Shown here piece by piece: positions 26,771 through 36,102 of a stretch of 64,000 nt of DNA. Position 1 is the stretch's first letter; every line of letters begins with the position of its first letter. The position numbers and the translations under genes are program-made. The notes under the pieces were generated by a model. That model did no database searches and was not told the DNA's origin. It worked only from the letters and a program-made list of their open reading frames with translations. Source of the DNA: Nostoc sp. CHAB 5844 (GTDB lineage Bacteria; Cyanobacteriota; Cyanobacteriia; Cyanobacteriales; Nostocaceae); NCBI RefSeq assembly GCF_020829595.1, contig NZ_JAIVFW010000004.1, positions 159,643 through 223,642 on the forward strand. The letters are read 5' to 3'.

Positions 26771-27643
26771 ATGCAATGTATTGTAAATCGCCGCGCTCAA
26801 TTCTCGGCTAGTCATCGCTATTGGCTACCCGAACTGAGTGAAGCTGAGAATTTTGAAAAATTTGGTGCTGGCTCAAAATTTCCCGGACATGGACACAACT
26901 ATGTCTTATTTATTTCCCTGGCTGGGGAATTAGATGAGTATGGCATGGTGCTGAATTTGTCTGATGTCAAACAGGTAATCAAACGCGAAGTTACAAGCCT
27001 TCTGGATTTTTCTTATCTCAATGATGTCTGGGCAGAATTTCAAGAAACTCTCCCCACAACTGAAAATATTGCACGGGTTATCTGGCGGCGGTTAGCACCC
27101 CACTTGCCTGTAGTCCGCGTACAGTTATTTGAACATCCTGAACTTTGGGCAGATTATATGGGAAACTCAATGGAAGCTTACCTCTCTATCAGCACTCACT
27201 TCAGCGCCGCTCATCGGCTGGCACATCCTGATCTCAGCTTAGAAGATAATACTGAGATTTATGGTAAGTGTGCGCGGACTAATGGACATGGACACAACTA
27301 TCATTTAGAAGTGACTGTGAAAGGAGAAATTGATCAGCGCACCGGGATGATTGTGGATTTAGGTGCGTTGCATCAAGTGATAGAAGATTATGTGGTAGAA
27401 CCATTCGATCACACCTTTTTGAACAAAGATGTGCATTATTTTGCTGAGGTTGTACCGACTGCTGAGAATATCGCACTATATATTAGTAATTTACTGCGAT
27501 CGCCCATCAAAGATTTAGGAGCCAAGCTTTACAAAGTCAAACTCATCGAAAGTCCGAATAACTCTTGTGAAATCTACTGTACAGACACAGAATCAAATAC
27601 TGTCAGTGCAGTAGATAGCCAACCAGTCTTAGTACGGTTGTAA
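26771..27643 (+). CDS. 6-carboxytetrahydropterin / 6-pyruvoyltetrahydropterin synthase, two-domain
   Basis: A 290-residue protein made of two tandem PTPS/QueD units. The C-terminal unit (about 137-270) keeps the catalytic pattern: zinc ligands H148, H173 and H175 in AAHRL and NGHGHNY and the nucleophile C167 in YGKCART. The N-terminal unit (1-130) keeps H15, H40 and H42 (PGHGHNY) but has Gly34 where the cysteine belongs. It probably makes a tetrahydropterin or feeds queuosine synthesis through the second unit only. No other que or pterin gene is adjacent. Confidence 0.88.
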   Translation: MQCIVNRRAQFSASHRYWLPELSEAENFEKFGAGSKFPGHGHNYVLFISLAGELDEYGMVLNLSDVKQVIKREVTSLLDFSYLNDVWAEFQETLPTTENIARVIWRRLAPHLPVVRVQLFEHPELWADYMGNSMEAYLSISTHFSAAHRLAHPDLSLEDNTEIYGKCARTNGHGHNYHLEVTVKGEIDQRTGMIVDLGALHQVIEDYVVEPFDHTFLNKDVHYFAEVVPTAENIALYISNLLRSPIKDLGAKLYKVKLIESPNNSCEIYCTDTESNTVSAVDSQPVLVRL

Positions 27644-27648
27644 TTTTT

Positions 27649-27676
27649 GTAGAGACGCGAAATTTCGCGTCTCTAT
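27649..27676. terminator. GTAGAGACG-family hairpin after the PTPS gene
   Basis: GTAGAGACGCGAAA and TTTCGCGTCTCTAT form a nearly perfect inverted repeat starting five bases after the PTPS stop. The same core (GAGACGCGAAATTTCGCGTCTC) occurs at 43762. Likely a terminator or stabilising hairpin for this transcript. Confidence 0.65.
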
Positions 27677-27683
27677 TCTATCT

Positions 27684-27836
27684 TTAATCTGGAAAAACAG
27701 AAATTTCATCTTTTTCAGTATTAGTAATTTGATTGTTTTCAATCCTGTAATTAACGTTACCAAAGCCATAATTACTAATACTAATTCCATGCCCATCAAT
27801 TTGAGAAATTACGTTAGCTGTGACAAAATGCTCATG
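27684..27836 (-). pseudogene. C-terminal remnant of an unidentified gene
   Basis: On the minus strand a frame of about 50 codons reads VISQIDGHGISISNYGFGNVN and ends EISVFPD before a stop at 27684-27686. The alternating hydrophobic pattern looks like beta strands of a real protein. There is no start codon or family motif, and the sequence upstream (27837-27960) is GC-rich repeat DNA. I infer a gene cut off by repeat insertion or deletion. Confidence 0.4.
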
Positions 27837-27970
27837 TCAGTGGTGGTTCACGTTCGATGGCGCGGTTTCAACACACTGCCAATTTGTTAACGGTGGTGCA
27901 GACTTGAGGCAGCGCGTTGGGCGGCTCTGCCGACTTGAAGCGACTGCCTTGCCTTTGCGTGAGATTAAAA
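27837..27970. repeat. GC-rich palindromic repeat patch near hemB
   Basis: A stretch including GCGCGTTGGGCGGCTCTGCC and GACTTGAAGCGACTGCC, closely related to the patch at 39650-39700 (TTGGGCGGCTTTGCCGACTTG). It lies just beyond the 3' end of hemB and against the gene remnant. No coding role seen. Confidence 0.6.
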
Positions 27971-27989
27971 AAAACTTACAAAAACCAAC

Positions 27990-28970
27990 CTACTGCAACC
28001 ATCTTGCCGCATCTTTGGCATGGTAAGTTAAAATCAAGTCTGCGCCAGCACGTTTAAACCCAGTTAAAGTTTCCATCACTACACGCTCTTCATCAATCCA
28101 GCCATTCAAAGCCGCAGCTTTAATCATGGAATACTCACCGGAAACGTTGTAAGCTGCAACTGGTAAGTTACTTGCTTCCTTCACGCGCCAGATAATATCC
28201 ATGTAAGCCAATGCTGGCTTAACCATAAGCATATCCGCACCTTCAGCAATATCTAATTCAATTTCTTTAATGGCTTCACGACTATTCCCAGGATCCATTT
28301 GGTAAGTTCTTCTATCACCAAATTGGGGTGTTGACTCAGCTGCATCCCGAAATGGGCCATAGTAAGCCGAAGCATACTTAGCAGCATAAGATAAAATTGG
28401 CGTGTCTTGGAATCCGGCTTCATCTAATCCGGCACGAATTGCCTGGACAAAGCCATCCATCATCCCAGAAGGTGCAATGATATCTGCACCCGCTTTGGCT
28501 TGGGAAACTGCTGTTTTTTTGAGCAATTCTAAGGTGGGGTCGTTGAGTACTCTGCCTGTCAAATCACCAACTTGCAAGTAACCGCAGTGACCATGACTGG
28601 TATACTCACACAAGCAAGTGTCAGCGATGACAATCAAATCTGGGACTGCTTCTTTAACAGCAGTTGCAGCTTTTTGAACAATTCCGCAATCGTGCCAAGC
28701 ACCAGTAGCGTCAGCATCTTTATCTTCAGGAATCCCAAATAAAATAATTCCGGGAATTCCTAAGTCGTAAACTTCCTTAGCTTCTTCAACAATTTTGTCT
28801 ACCGACAATTGGTAGACTCCAGGCATGGATTTTACTTCTTTGGCAATTCCTTCGCCTGGTACAGCAAACAGTGGGTAAATTAAATCGTTGGTGGTGAGGA
28901 TGGTTTCACGTACCATCCGGCGCAGTTGGGGATGGCTACGCAAACGACGGGGACGTTGTATGGGAAACAT
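27990..28970 (-). CDS. hemB: Delta-aminolevulinic acid dehydratase (porphobilinogen synthase)
   Basis: Condenses two 5-aminolevulinate molecules to porphobilinogen in heme, chlorophyll and bilin synthesis. Starting from [11 protein letters not shown] at 28970 gives 326 residues. Schiff-base lysines are in [15 protein letters not shown] and [13 protein letters not shown]; the metal-binding region [17 protein letters not shown] has the cysteine-rich variant. A longer frame to 29009 would add 13 residues without family support. It is monocistronic. Confidence 0.96.
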   Translation of the reverse strand: MFPIQRPRRLRSHPQLRRMVRETILTTNDLIYPLFAVPGEGIAKEVKSMPGVYQLSVDKIVEEAKEVYDLGIPGIILFGIPEDKDADATGAWHDCGIVQKAATAVKEAVPDLIVIADTCLCEYTSHGHCGYLQVGDLTGRVLNDPTLELLKKTAVSQAKAGADIIAPSGMMDGFVQAIRAGLDEAGFQDTPILSYAAKYASAYYGPFRDAAESTPQFGDRRTYQMDPGNSREAIKEIELDIAEGADMLMVKPALAYMDIIWRVKEASNLPVAAYNVSGEYSMIKAAALNGWIDEERVVMETLTGFKRAGADLILTYHAKDAARWLQ

Positions 28971-29247
28971 AATTTTTGTCAAGAGAACGATGTAATGGAC
29001 ACAAGTCAAAGCGTCACAAAAGTAGAGAATAACTCTACTACTGTCAGACAGACTACAAACAGTGCTTAACTGTCCTTTGCCCTACTCTTGATGAAGCTGT
29101 GGGGCAATTTTGTATTCTACAACTTGGTTGGACTGTATCTAGTTAACAGTTTGGGAAAAAAGATATTAATTTTTAATTCTCCGCCAAGGCGCAAAGATTT
29201 TAATGTTGAGAATGCTCAATTTTTTATTAACAATTACCATGATTGTG

Positions 29248-29589
29248 CTATAGGACGCGGAAGATGAAGGGATAGCGGAAGGGTTGATCTGGATTGGTAA
29301 GTACGCTGGCGAGCGCCCATATTGTTAATCCCCAATGCAGCAAATAGCCAATACCAGCTAGGGGAAATAACAAACCTAAAGTTATCCAAATTAATGCTGT
29401 AATAATGATTCCATAAATCCAAACATTAAAGTGAAAATTAATGGATTCTTTGGCATTTTGTTGCACAACTGGATCGTTAGAAATGAACAGCATAGCGATC
29501 GGTATACCAACCGATACAAAAGCTGTACTGAAAAAAATCGCTCCATGACACAACGCGGATAAAAGCTTTCGCTTGTCTGGGTCGTACAT
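29248..29589 (-). CDS. DUF4870 domain-containing membrane protein
   Basis: A 113-residue protein with three or four hydrophobic segments (about 13-35, 55-80, 83-105) and the family motifs HGAIFFSTAFVSVGIPI, KESINFHFNVWIYG and FPLAGIGYLLHWG. DUF4870 (Tic20-like) proteins are small inner-membrane proteins of unclear function. AAAAGGAG precedes the ATG. It is monocistronic, divergent from prfC. Confidence 0.88.
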   Translation of the reverse strand: MYDPDKRKLLSALCHGAIFFSTAFVSVGIPIAMLFISNDPVVQQNAKESINFHFNVWIYGIIITALIWITLGLLFPLAGIGYLLHWGLTIWALASVLTNPDQPFRYPFIFRVL

Positions 29590-29802
29590 GCTTTTCTCCT
29601 TTTAGGGACTAGAGGCTAGAGGTTAGAGGCTAGAAGATAGGAATAAAAACCAATGACAAATGACAAATGACTATTGACCATTGACTCAGCACTATGTTGA
29701 CCCTATCACGAGCCTCGTTGTTTTAAGATTAAAAGACTTACTAAAGTAGAGAAAAATTAAGTTAAGTAAAGTAACAAGGTAAGCAATACATTTAGGTCAA
29801 TT

Positions 29803-31431
29803 ATGTCAACTGAACTTCAGTCAGAACTTCACCAAGCAGTAGAACAGCGACGCAATTTTGCGATTATTTCTCACCCTGATGCAGGTAAAACTACACTCAC
29901 AGAAAAGCTACTGCTGTACGGAGGTGCAATTCACGAAGCTGGTGCGGTGAAAGCTAGACGGGCGCAGCGCAAGGCTACCTCAGACTGGATGGCGATGGAA
30001 CAACAACGGGGAATTTCGATTACCTCGACTGTCTTACAGTTTGAATACCAAAATTGTCAGATTAATTTACTAGACACACCCGGACACCAAGATTTTAGTG
30101 AGGATACTTACCGTACTCTTGCCGCCGCCGACAATGCGGTGATGTTAATTGATGCGGCTAAAGGCTTGGAACCTCAAACTCGTAAGTTATTTGAAGTTTG
30201 TAAACTGCGGGGTTTGCCAATTTTTACCTTTGTGAATAAACTCGACCGTCCGGGTAGAGAACCTTTAGAACTGTTAGATGAAATTGAACAGGAATTAGGG
30301 TTGCAGACTTACGCCGTGAATTGGCCGATTGGTATGGGCGATCGCTTTAAGGGTGTATTTGATCGTCAGCACCAACAAATTCACTTGTTTGAACGCAGCG
30401 CCCACGGTAGCAAGGAAGCCCGTGATACAGTTGTAGACTTGGGTGATGCCAAAATTGAACAACTGCTAGAAGAAGACTTGTACTACCAACTCAAAAACGA
30501 TCTGGAACTTTTAGAGGGAGTCGGCCCGGAACTAGATTTGGAGTTAATGCATCAAGGCAAAATGACCCCAGTGTTCTTTGGTAGCGCTATGACCAACTTT
30601 GGCGTAGAGTTATTCCTCAAGTCTTTCCTAGACTATGCCCTGAAACCAGGTGTTCACAACAGTAGTGTTGGGGAAGTTGCTCCCACCTATCCGGAATTTT
30701 CCGGTTTTGTGTTCAAACTGCAAGCAAATATGGATCCAAAGCATCGCGATCGCATCGCTTTTGTCCGGGTCTGCACTGGCAAATTTGAAAAAGATATGAC
30801 AGTCAATCACGCCCGCACAGGCAAAGTTGTCCGTTTATCACGTCCACAAAAACTCTTTGCCCAAGAACGGGAATCGATTGATGTCGCATATCCAGGTGAT
30901 GTGATCGGTTTAAACAATCCCGGCGTTTTTGCGATCGGCGATACTATTTACACAGGGCAGAAGCTGGAATATGAGGGAATTCCGTATTTTTCACCAGAAC
31001 TGTTTGCTACCCTCAGAAATCCCAACCCCTCAAAGTTTAAGCAATTTCAAAAAGGTATTTCGGAATTGCGCGAAGAAGGTGCTGTGCAAATTATGTACTC
31101 AACTGATGAAGCCAAACGCGAACCAATTATGGCTGCGGTGGGTCAGTTGCAATTTGAAGTGGTGCAGTTTCGCTTACAAAACGAGTATGGTGTAGAAACC
31201 ATTTTAGACTTATTACCCTACAGCGTTGCCCGTTGGGTAGAAGGTGGTTGGGAAGCTTTGAACAAGGTGGGACGTTTATTCAATACCACCACAGTCAAAG
31301 ACAGCATGGATCGACCAGTGTTGCTATTCCGCAATGAATGGAATTGCCATCAGTTACTAGAAGACCATCCAAATTTAAAATTAAGCGCGATCGCCCCGGT
31401 ATTTTATGGTCAATCCCCGGTGGAATCTTGA
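29803..31431 (+). CDS. prfC: Peptide chain release factor 3
   Basis: A 542-residue translational GTPase that recycles RF1/RF2 from the ribosome. G1 is [15 protein letters not shown]2 region [13 protein letters not shown]3 [14 protein letters not shown] and G4 [10 protein letters not shown], followed by the beta-barrel domain II and the RF3 C-terminal domain ([21 protein letters not shown]). Length is normal for RF3. The gene is preceded by an AT-rich gap with heptamer repeats. Confidence 0.96.
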   Translation: MSTELQSELHQAVEQRRNFAIISHPDAGKTTLTEKLLLYGGAIHEAGAVKARRAQRKATSDWMAMEQQRGISITSTVLQFEYQNCQINLLDTPGHQDFSEDTYRTLAAADNAVMLIDAAKGLEPQTRKLFEVCKLRGLPIFTFVNKLDRPGREPLELLDEIEQELGLQTYAVNWPIGMGDRFKGVFDRQHQQIHLFERSAHGSKEARDTVVDLGDAKIEQLLEEDLYYQLKNDLELLEGVGPELDLELMHQGKMTPVFFGSAMTNFGVELFLKSFLDYALKPGVHNSSVGEVAPTYPEFSGFVFKLQANMDPKHRDRIAFVRVCTGKFEKDMTVNHARTGKVVRLSRPQKLFAQERESIDVAYPGDVIGLNNPGVFAIGDTIYTGQKLEYEGIPYFSPELFATLRNPNPSKFKQFQKGISELREEGAVQIMYSTDEAKREPIMAAVGQLQFEVVQFRLQNEYGVETILDLLPYSVARWVEGGWEALNKVGRLFNTTTVKDSMDRPVLLFRNEWNCHQLLEDHPNLKLSAIAPVFYGQSPVES

Positions 31432-31823
31432 AGCAGAATCCAGAAGTCAGAATTCAGAATTCAGAATCAATGAGTGGGGCATTCAAACCAACCACTTATT
31501 GACTGAGGGTATTAAACCTCTGCAATTCATTCATGGCTTCGTTCAGAATTCAGTATGAATTCTGACTCCTGACTCCTGAATTCTATTTATCGGGTATAGT
31601 TGATGTCCACGGCATCGCGGGGTCGCGTTGTTGTATAACCGTGGATAAAAAGTCAAAAGTCAAAAGTAAAAAATAAAAAGTAAAAAGAGAATCATCATAT
31701 CTAAAACGCGCAGCGCAGCAGTCTGGAACTGGCAACCGATTTTGTTCTTCTTTGTTTTGCCTTTTAACTTTTTACTTTTAGCTTATTCGGTCAATTAGCA
31801 GAGATTGGAGTGCCAGAATTTCT
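31432..31823. repeat. Heptamer and GAATTC-rich repeat gap
   Basis: Units such as TCAGAAT, TGACTCC and AGTCAAAA dominate, with several GAATTC palindromes between 31450 and 31585 and a related AAAAGTAAAAAGT tract near 31670. The two GAATTC-rich arms (31440-31470 and 31550-31583) are partly complementary and could form a large hairpin after prfC. No gene is seen. Confidence 0.6.
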
Positions 31824-34055
31824 ATGCCTTCACATGCTGAATCATCTTTGGAGGCTGGTTTAACTGCTCTCAAGCAGGGAAATTACCAAACCGCGATCGC
31901 TCAACTAGAGTCTGTGGCTAGTAGTCAAGGCAATAGCACTACTAGCTTACAAGCTCGCGTTGGGTTAGTTATGGCTTATGCTCGCACTGGTGAAGCCCGT
32001 AAGGCGATCGCTTTGTGCCAAACTCTCAGAGATAGCCAAAATCCCCAAGTCCAAGAGTGGGCAGAACGCGCACTAACACATTTAACAAAACGTAAAAAAC
32101 AAAAAAAAGTAGAAAATCGCCAAAGTTCTAGCGCATCTCCACAAACATCAAAAGAAACTATAAATGGCAATTCAGCCGCTGTGTCATCAGCATACACACA
32201 ACAGCCTTTACTGGAAACACCAGCACAGTCAAATCATTATCAAAATACCTTCATTGAAACGTCTGTAGCTTCACCAAATCGGTTTGCAGAGTCAGATGAA
32301 TATACACCGACTCAACGACTAAATATTTACTGGCGACAAGCCAAACGCGCCAAGGTATGGCAACCTTTACGTAAACCGAAATTACTGCCCTTGCAATTAC
32401 AAGCACTCTTGACAATCATTGCTTTGTTTTGGGTGATGGAGTTTATTTTGAAGATAGCAATGGTATCTGTGAATGTGATTTTAGACAAGTTACCGTATTT
32501 GGAACCATTGCAGTTTTTCTACCGTGACCCCAAGCTGGTGGTAATTGGAATTTTGGCTAGTGCGATCGCTCTGTCACCTTGGCTATTAGATTGGTTATTA
32601 GCGCGGTTTTGTAGTCAGCAACCCCTATCAAAAGATGTCTTACACAGCCGCAGCAGGGAGACAGCTAGAGTACTCCAGCGCTACTGTCAGCAACGACGCT
32701 GGCAATCACCCCAACTCCGGATTCTGCCCGTAACAGCACCTATAGCTTTGACATACGGCAATTTACCACGCAATGCCCGGATTGTAGTTAGTCAAGGTTT
32801 ATTAAATCAACTCGCAGATGATGAAATTGCGATCATCTACGCTACCCAGCTAGGACACATTGCCCACGGCGATTATTTAGTGATGTCGCTGGTATTACTA
32901 CTGACTTTACCGATTTATCGAGTATATCAGCAAATTTCTCAGTGGGGAAACAACATCTCTGCTGGTGTTTGGCAGTGGCCATTCAACATATTGTCCAGTC
33001 TGGCTTATGGAATTTGGTGTTTATTTACTGGGACAGCTTTGTGGTTGTCGCGATCGCGGCATTATTATAGCGATCGCCTAGCTGCCGAAATCACTGGTAA
33101 TCCTAACGCTTTAATTCGGGCTTTTTTGAAAATTGCGATCGGCATTGCCCATGATATTCAACAAGCACAACATACTAATTGCCAATTAGAAAGTTTAAAT
33201 CTTCTCATGCCTGTCAGCTATCAACAAAGTCTATCTTTGGGCAGTATTGCGGGGCATATTTCCTTTGAATCAGCCTTGATGTGGGATGATCTCAACCCCT
33301 ATCGTCACTGGCTGGCAATTAATAATAGTCATCCTTTAATCGGTCAACGTATTCAATGGCTGTGTCAAATCGCTCGCCACTGGCACATAGAAACCGAACT
33401 TCATCTCACTAACGAACAGTTTATCAAAACTACACGTCAATCTTTCTTGCTGCAAATCGCTCCATTTTTGGGCATTCCCTTGGGTTTTGGATTTGCGGCA
33501 TTGATTTGGCTAAGTTGGCAAACTGCTTTCAACCTCAAATTTTTGAACTTGAAGTGGATTTACGAAGATTGGAATTTTGTCAGTGGTTGCCTACTGATTG
33601 GTTTTAGCATTGGTTTAGTCATTCGGATGAATGCTTTTTTCCCGAATATTCAAACTCCTAGTTGGCAAGCTGATGAAAGTTTACCTAACCTGTTAGCTAA
33701 TCCATCCGCCATCCCCATTGATAGTATCAGTGTCTGTCTGGTGGGCAAATTATTAGGTCGTCCCGGCACAGCCAATTCTCTCGCACAAGACTTAATCTTA
33801 CAGTCCAGCACAGGTTTAGTGAAATTACACCACGTTCCTTGGCTATGCTTGGGGCAGAAAGTCAACCTTCAAGATTTGATTGGTCGGCAAATTATTGTCA
33901 CAGGCTGGTTTCGTCGCGGCGCAACACCTTGGATAGACATTCAAACCTTACAAACTCAAACTGGAACAACCCTTTATAGCCATCACCCGATTTGGTCTAC
34001 TGTTTTGGCAGTAGTCGCACAGGCTTGGGGTGCTTACATTTTTCTCATAGGTTAG
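31824..34055 (+). CDS. M48-like membrane protein with lost HExxH site (pseudoprotease)
   Basis: A 743-residue protein. Residues 1-95 form TPR-like helices (LEAGLTALKQGNYQTAIAQLE), 96-170 a low-complexity linker, about 190-260 two membrane segments, and 270-520 an M48/HtpX-like domain. At the zinc site the family has HELGH; here residues 341-345 are TQLGH, so the first histidine ligand and the catalytic glutamate are both replaced. The YYSDRLAAEITGNPNAL segment remains. A second membrane pair (about 550-620) and a C-terminal OB-like region follow. It is more likely a scaffold or regulator than a protease. Confidence 0.8.
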   Translation: MPSHAESSLEAGLTALKQGNYQTAIAQLESVASSQGNSTTSLQARVGLVMAYARTGEARKAIALCQTLRDSQNPQVQEWAERALTHLTKRKKQKKVENRQSSSASPQTSKETINGNSAAVSSAYTQQPLLETPAQSNHYQNTFIETSVASPNRFAESDEYTPTQRLNIYWRQAKRAKVWQPLRKPKLLPLQLQALLTIIALFWVMEFILKIAMVSVNVILDKLPYLEPLQFFYRDPKLVVIGILASAIALSPWLLDWLLARFCSQQPLSKDVLHSRSRETARVLQRYCQQRRWQSPQLRILPVTAPIALTYGNLPRNARIVVSQGLLNQLADDEIAIIYATQLGHIAHGDYLVMSLVLLLTLPIYRVYQQISQWGNNISAGVWQWPFNILSSLAYGIWCLFTGTALWLSRSRHYYSDRLAAEITGNPNALIRAFLKIAIGIAHDIQQAQHTNCQLESLNLLMPVSYQQSLSLGSIAGHISFESALMWDDLNPYRHWLAINNSHPLIGQRIQWLCQIARHWHIETELHLTNEQFIKTTRQSFLLQIAPFLGIPLGFGFAALIWLSWQTAFNLKFLNLKWIYEDWNFVSGCLLIGFSIGLVIRMNAFFPNIQTPSWQADESLPNLLANPSAIPIDSISVCLVGKLLGRPGTANSLAQDLILQSSTGLVKLHHVPWLCLGQKVNLQDLIGRQIIVTGWFRRGATPWIDIQTLQTQTGTTLYSHHPIWSTVLAVVAQAWGAYIFLIG

Positions 34056-34283
34056 TCAAAAGAAGTGTGAAGTATGAAGTATGAAATTTCATCCTCCTGC
34101 CTGGTTGGTGAGCGAAGCCGAACCACCGCCTCCTACCTTTTAACCAATGACCAATGACCAATAACCAAACTTGCAATATTTCTTTACAAATGTTACATTT
34201 ATTAACAATAAGCATAACTTAGCTTTCCAGCCTAGTGACTGCTTGCGCCAATGCTTCTTTTTATCCTCCCAACACAGCAGCTT

Positions 34284-34307
34284 AACCAGCCATTGGCTGG
34301 TTTTTGT
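34284..34307 (+). terminator. Intrinsic terminator of an unassigned short transcript
   Basis: AACCAGCC (34284-34291) pairs perfectly with GGCTGGTT (34295-34302) and a run of Ts follows. No protein-coding gene ends nearby; the M48-like gene stops 230 bases upstream with heptamer repeats in between. It may end a small RNA starting around 34200. The remaining DNA up to the RRM gene (34308-34712) shows no gene and may contain its leader. Confidence 0.65.
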
Positions 34308-34712
34308 TTCAAATATCCGCTCTTGAGAAAAAAATGTATTTTATGTTACTATTAATTCACAATATAATCGGAAATGTGTGTTCTGAACTAGCTACGTAGA
34401 AGATACCGTGATAATGTAAGGAATGGTGTTGAATTCTGCGGGCAAGGACATCAAAAAAATGTTTACTGTGGCAGACAGTAGGCTAATAAATTTACAAATT
34501 TTAGAATTAAGGTGGTATTAACTGAGCGTTGTATGCGCTTTTGTAATATACAAGCTTTGTCCAAACGAAAAACTGTATTGTATAAGTTGACAGTTTGGAG
34601 TAAAAAAAATTGGTTTATGGCAATTTTAATCAATAACATCATATTTAAAAGCCAAAACCAAGTGATTGTTCTCTTGCCTTGCTACGTTCATTAAACTCTG
34701 GAGGTATAGTTC

Positions 34713-35198
34713 ATGTCCGTTCGCCTATATATAGGCAATTTGCCAAAAGAAGAAATAGATCGTCAAGACCTGCAAGCAGTTTTTGCGGCAGAAGGCGATG
34801 CTGTTACCACAAAACTAATTAAAGACCGGAAAACTGGTAAATGCCGTGGTTTTGGTTTCTTAACCGTCAACAATGACGAACAAGCTGATCAAATTATTGA
34901 AAAATATAATGGTCAGTTGTTCAAAGACACACCGATTAAGCTAGAAAAAGCATTGCCTCGCACCAAGGGTGATGAAGGCGACGAACAAGCGCCTAAAACT
35001 GCGACACACAGCAGTCCTACTCCTAGCAGCAACAAAGAAAGCAATCGTCGTGAGAAAGGTTCTAAGAAGTCTAAACGCAGCGGTGGTGGGCGCGAAAGTA
35101 GCACCCCAGCTGAATCAGATGCAATTCGTCCAGATCCCCGTTGGGCAACTGAACTAGAAAAGCTGAAGCAGATGTTAGCGGCACAAACCACAAATTAA
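34713..35198 (+). CDS. RRM-type RNA-binding protein (Rbp family)
   Basis: A 161-residue protein with one RNA recognition motif at residues 1-80: RNP2 is LYIGNL and RNP1 is KCRGFGFLTV. The rest is a low-complexity, serine- and lysine-rich tail (residues 90-140) in place of the glycine-rich tail of cold-inducible cyanobacterial Rbp proteins, with a short conserved C-terminal segment (RPDPRWATELEKLKQML). It should bind single-stranded RNA. A GGAGG ribosome site precedes the ATG, and a long AT-rich hairpin follows the stop. Confidence 0.92.
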   Translation: MSVRLYIGNLPKEEIDRQDLQAVFAAEGDAVTTKLIKDRKTGKCRGFGFLTVNNDEQADQIIEKYNGQLFKDTPIKLEKALPRTKGDEGDEQAPKTATHSSPTPSSNKESNRREKGSKKSKRSGGGRESSTPAESDAIRPDPRWATELEKLKQMLAAQTTN

Positions 35199-35212
35199 GA
35201 CTAGCAAGGAGA

Positions 35213-35255
35213 AATTAAAAATTAAAAATCAATTTATGGTTTTTAATTTTTAATT
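35213..35255 (+). terminator. AT-rich terminator hairpin of the RRM gene
   Basis: AATTAAAAATTAAAAA (35213-35228) is exactly complementary to TTTTTAATTTTTAATT (35240-35255), leaving an 11-base loop. It starts 15 bases after the RRM stop codon. The T-rich right arm makes it a plausible terminator despite the AT content. Confidence 0.6.
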
Positions 35256-35347
35256 GTCCATGAATGCTGATTTATCCAATCAAAGATTACTCGCAGCTAG
35301 GATAGACAGAACGTAGACACATAGCGGCTTGTCGTTAGACATCGCTC

Positions 35348-35512
35348 ATGCTAGTTGAATGTGGTTGTTGTAAAGTTGGCTCTGTCTTGGAGATCATGTT
35401 ACTTGTCTTTGAGGAGTTGATTAAAAAACAAGCTAGACGTTGGCATTTTTGTATGACTCATGCATACAGATATGCTAAACTCAGCCAACAATTGCGTAGT
35501 TTACCACTGTAG
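35348..35512 (+). CDS. Possible small Cys/His-rich protein
   Basis: A 54-residue frame from ATG 35348 to TAG 35512, beginning MLVECGCCKVGSV and ending with a basic segment RYAKLSQQLRSL. It contains CGCC near residues 5-8 and HFCMTH near 33-38, a spacing that could bind zinc. A stop lies just upstream in frame, so this start is forced, but no good ribosome site is visible. It may be a real small protein or chance. Confidence 0.3.
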   Translation: MLVECGCCKVGSVLEIMLLVFEELIKKQARRWHFCMTHAYRYAKLSQQLRSLPL

Positions 35513-35601
35513 GCGATCGCCTTGGTTCAACTTAATTAAGTTAGTCCAAATCTTCCAGAGTTCCGAACCGCCAGCGTAAGAGATATTCATACTCTTAAAC
35601 T

Positions 35602-35630
35602 AGTAGAGGCGTAGCAAGATTACGTCTCTA
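35602..35630. repeat. Degenerate GTAGAGACG-family hairpin
   Basis: GTAGAGGCGTAGC and TTACGTCTCTA resemble the other family members but with mismatches in the inner stem. It lies in the long gap between the RRM gene and tenA. The DNA from 35631 to 35985 shows no convincing gene; a 63-residue cysteine- and aromatic-rich frame there has no family support. Confidence 0.5.
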
Positions 35631-35985
35631 AAAAATTTATATAGAGAAAAATAATTTTATTTTATCTGAACCGTATAGAGAGATGACAGCCTAGTACATA
35701 CAGCAGAATTAAAAATTCAGGAGTCAGAATTTTGAATAACAATAAGCGCTCTATTTAGCTTTGATATCTAAATGGAGTACTTCACGCTTCTTGAAATTTG
35801 CTGTAAGTTTCTAGAGCCTAATCTCTTTTTCTTCCTTTATTGGTGTAAGCAGTTCATGGTGGCTACTTATTTGCTGTGGTCTACTCCATCGAAAATGGCT
35901 GGAATTTTGGCAAAAGTTAAAACAGTGTTGCGTAAGCATTGGAAGTTACATATACACGTGTGACAATTAATATGGAAATATTACT

Positions 35986-36034
35986 GAACTGCTTAAGCAG
36001 TTCCAGCGGAGGCAGGAATTTTCCTGCCTCTTTT
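35986..36034 (+). terminator. Double hairpin with T tail, possible small RNA end
   Basis: GAACTGCTTAAGCAGTTC (35986-36003) is a perfect palindrome. It is followed by a perfect 10-bp stem, GAGGCAGGAA (36009-36018) with TTCCTGCCTC (36021-36030), and TTTT. This is a textbook intrinsic terminator, yet no coding gene ends just upstream on the plus strand. A small non-coding RNA starting somewhere in the preceding 100-200 bases is a reasonable inference. Confidence 0.65.
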
Positions 36035-36102
36035 ACTATATAGAAACTAATCACCATTGACAAAAAAAGATAAAGGATGTACCGCAGAGGCTTGCCGCAG
36101 GC

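Noticed and set aside
27820..28026. 68-residue plus-strand frame near the hemB 3' end.
   Set aside because: It spans repeat DNA and the antisense of hemB.
34512..34694. 60-residue plus-strand frame before the RRM gene.
   Set aside because: Composition is AT-driven, no ribosome site or family; more likely leader or untranslated DNA.
35772..35963. 63-residue plus-strand frame in the gap before tenA.
   Set aside because: Cysteine- and aromatic-rich from AT-rich DNA, no family pattern and no ribosome site.
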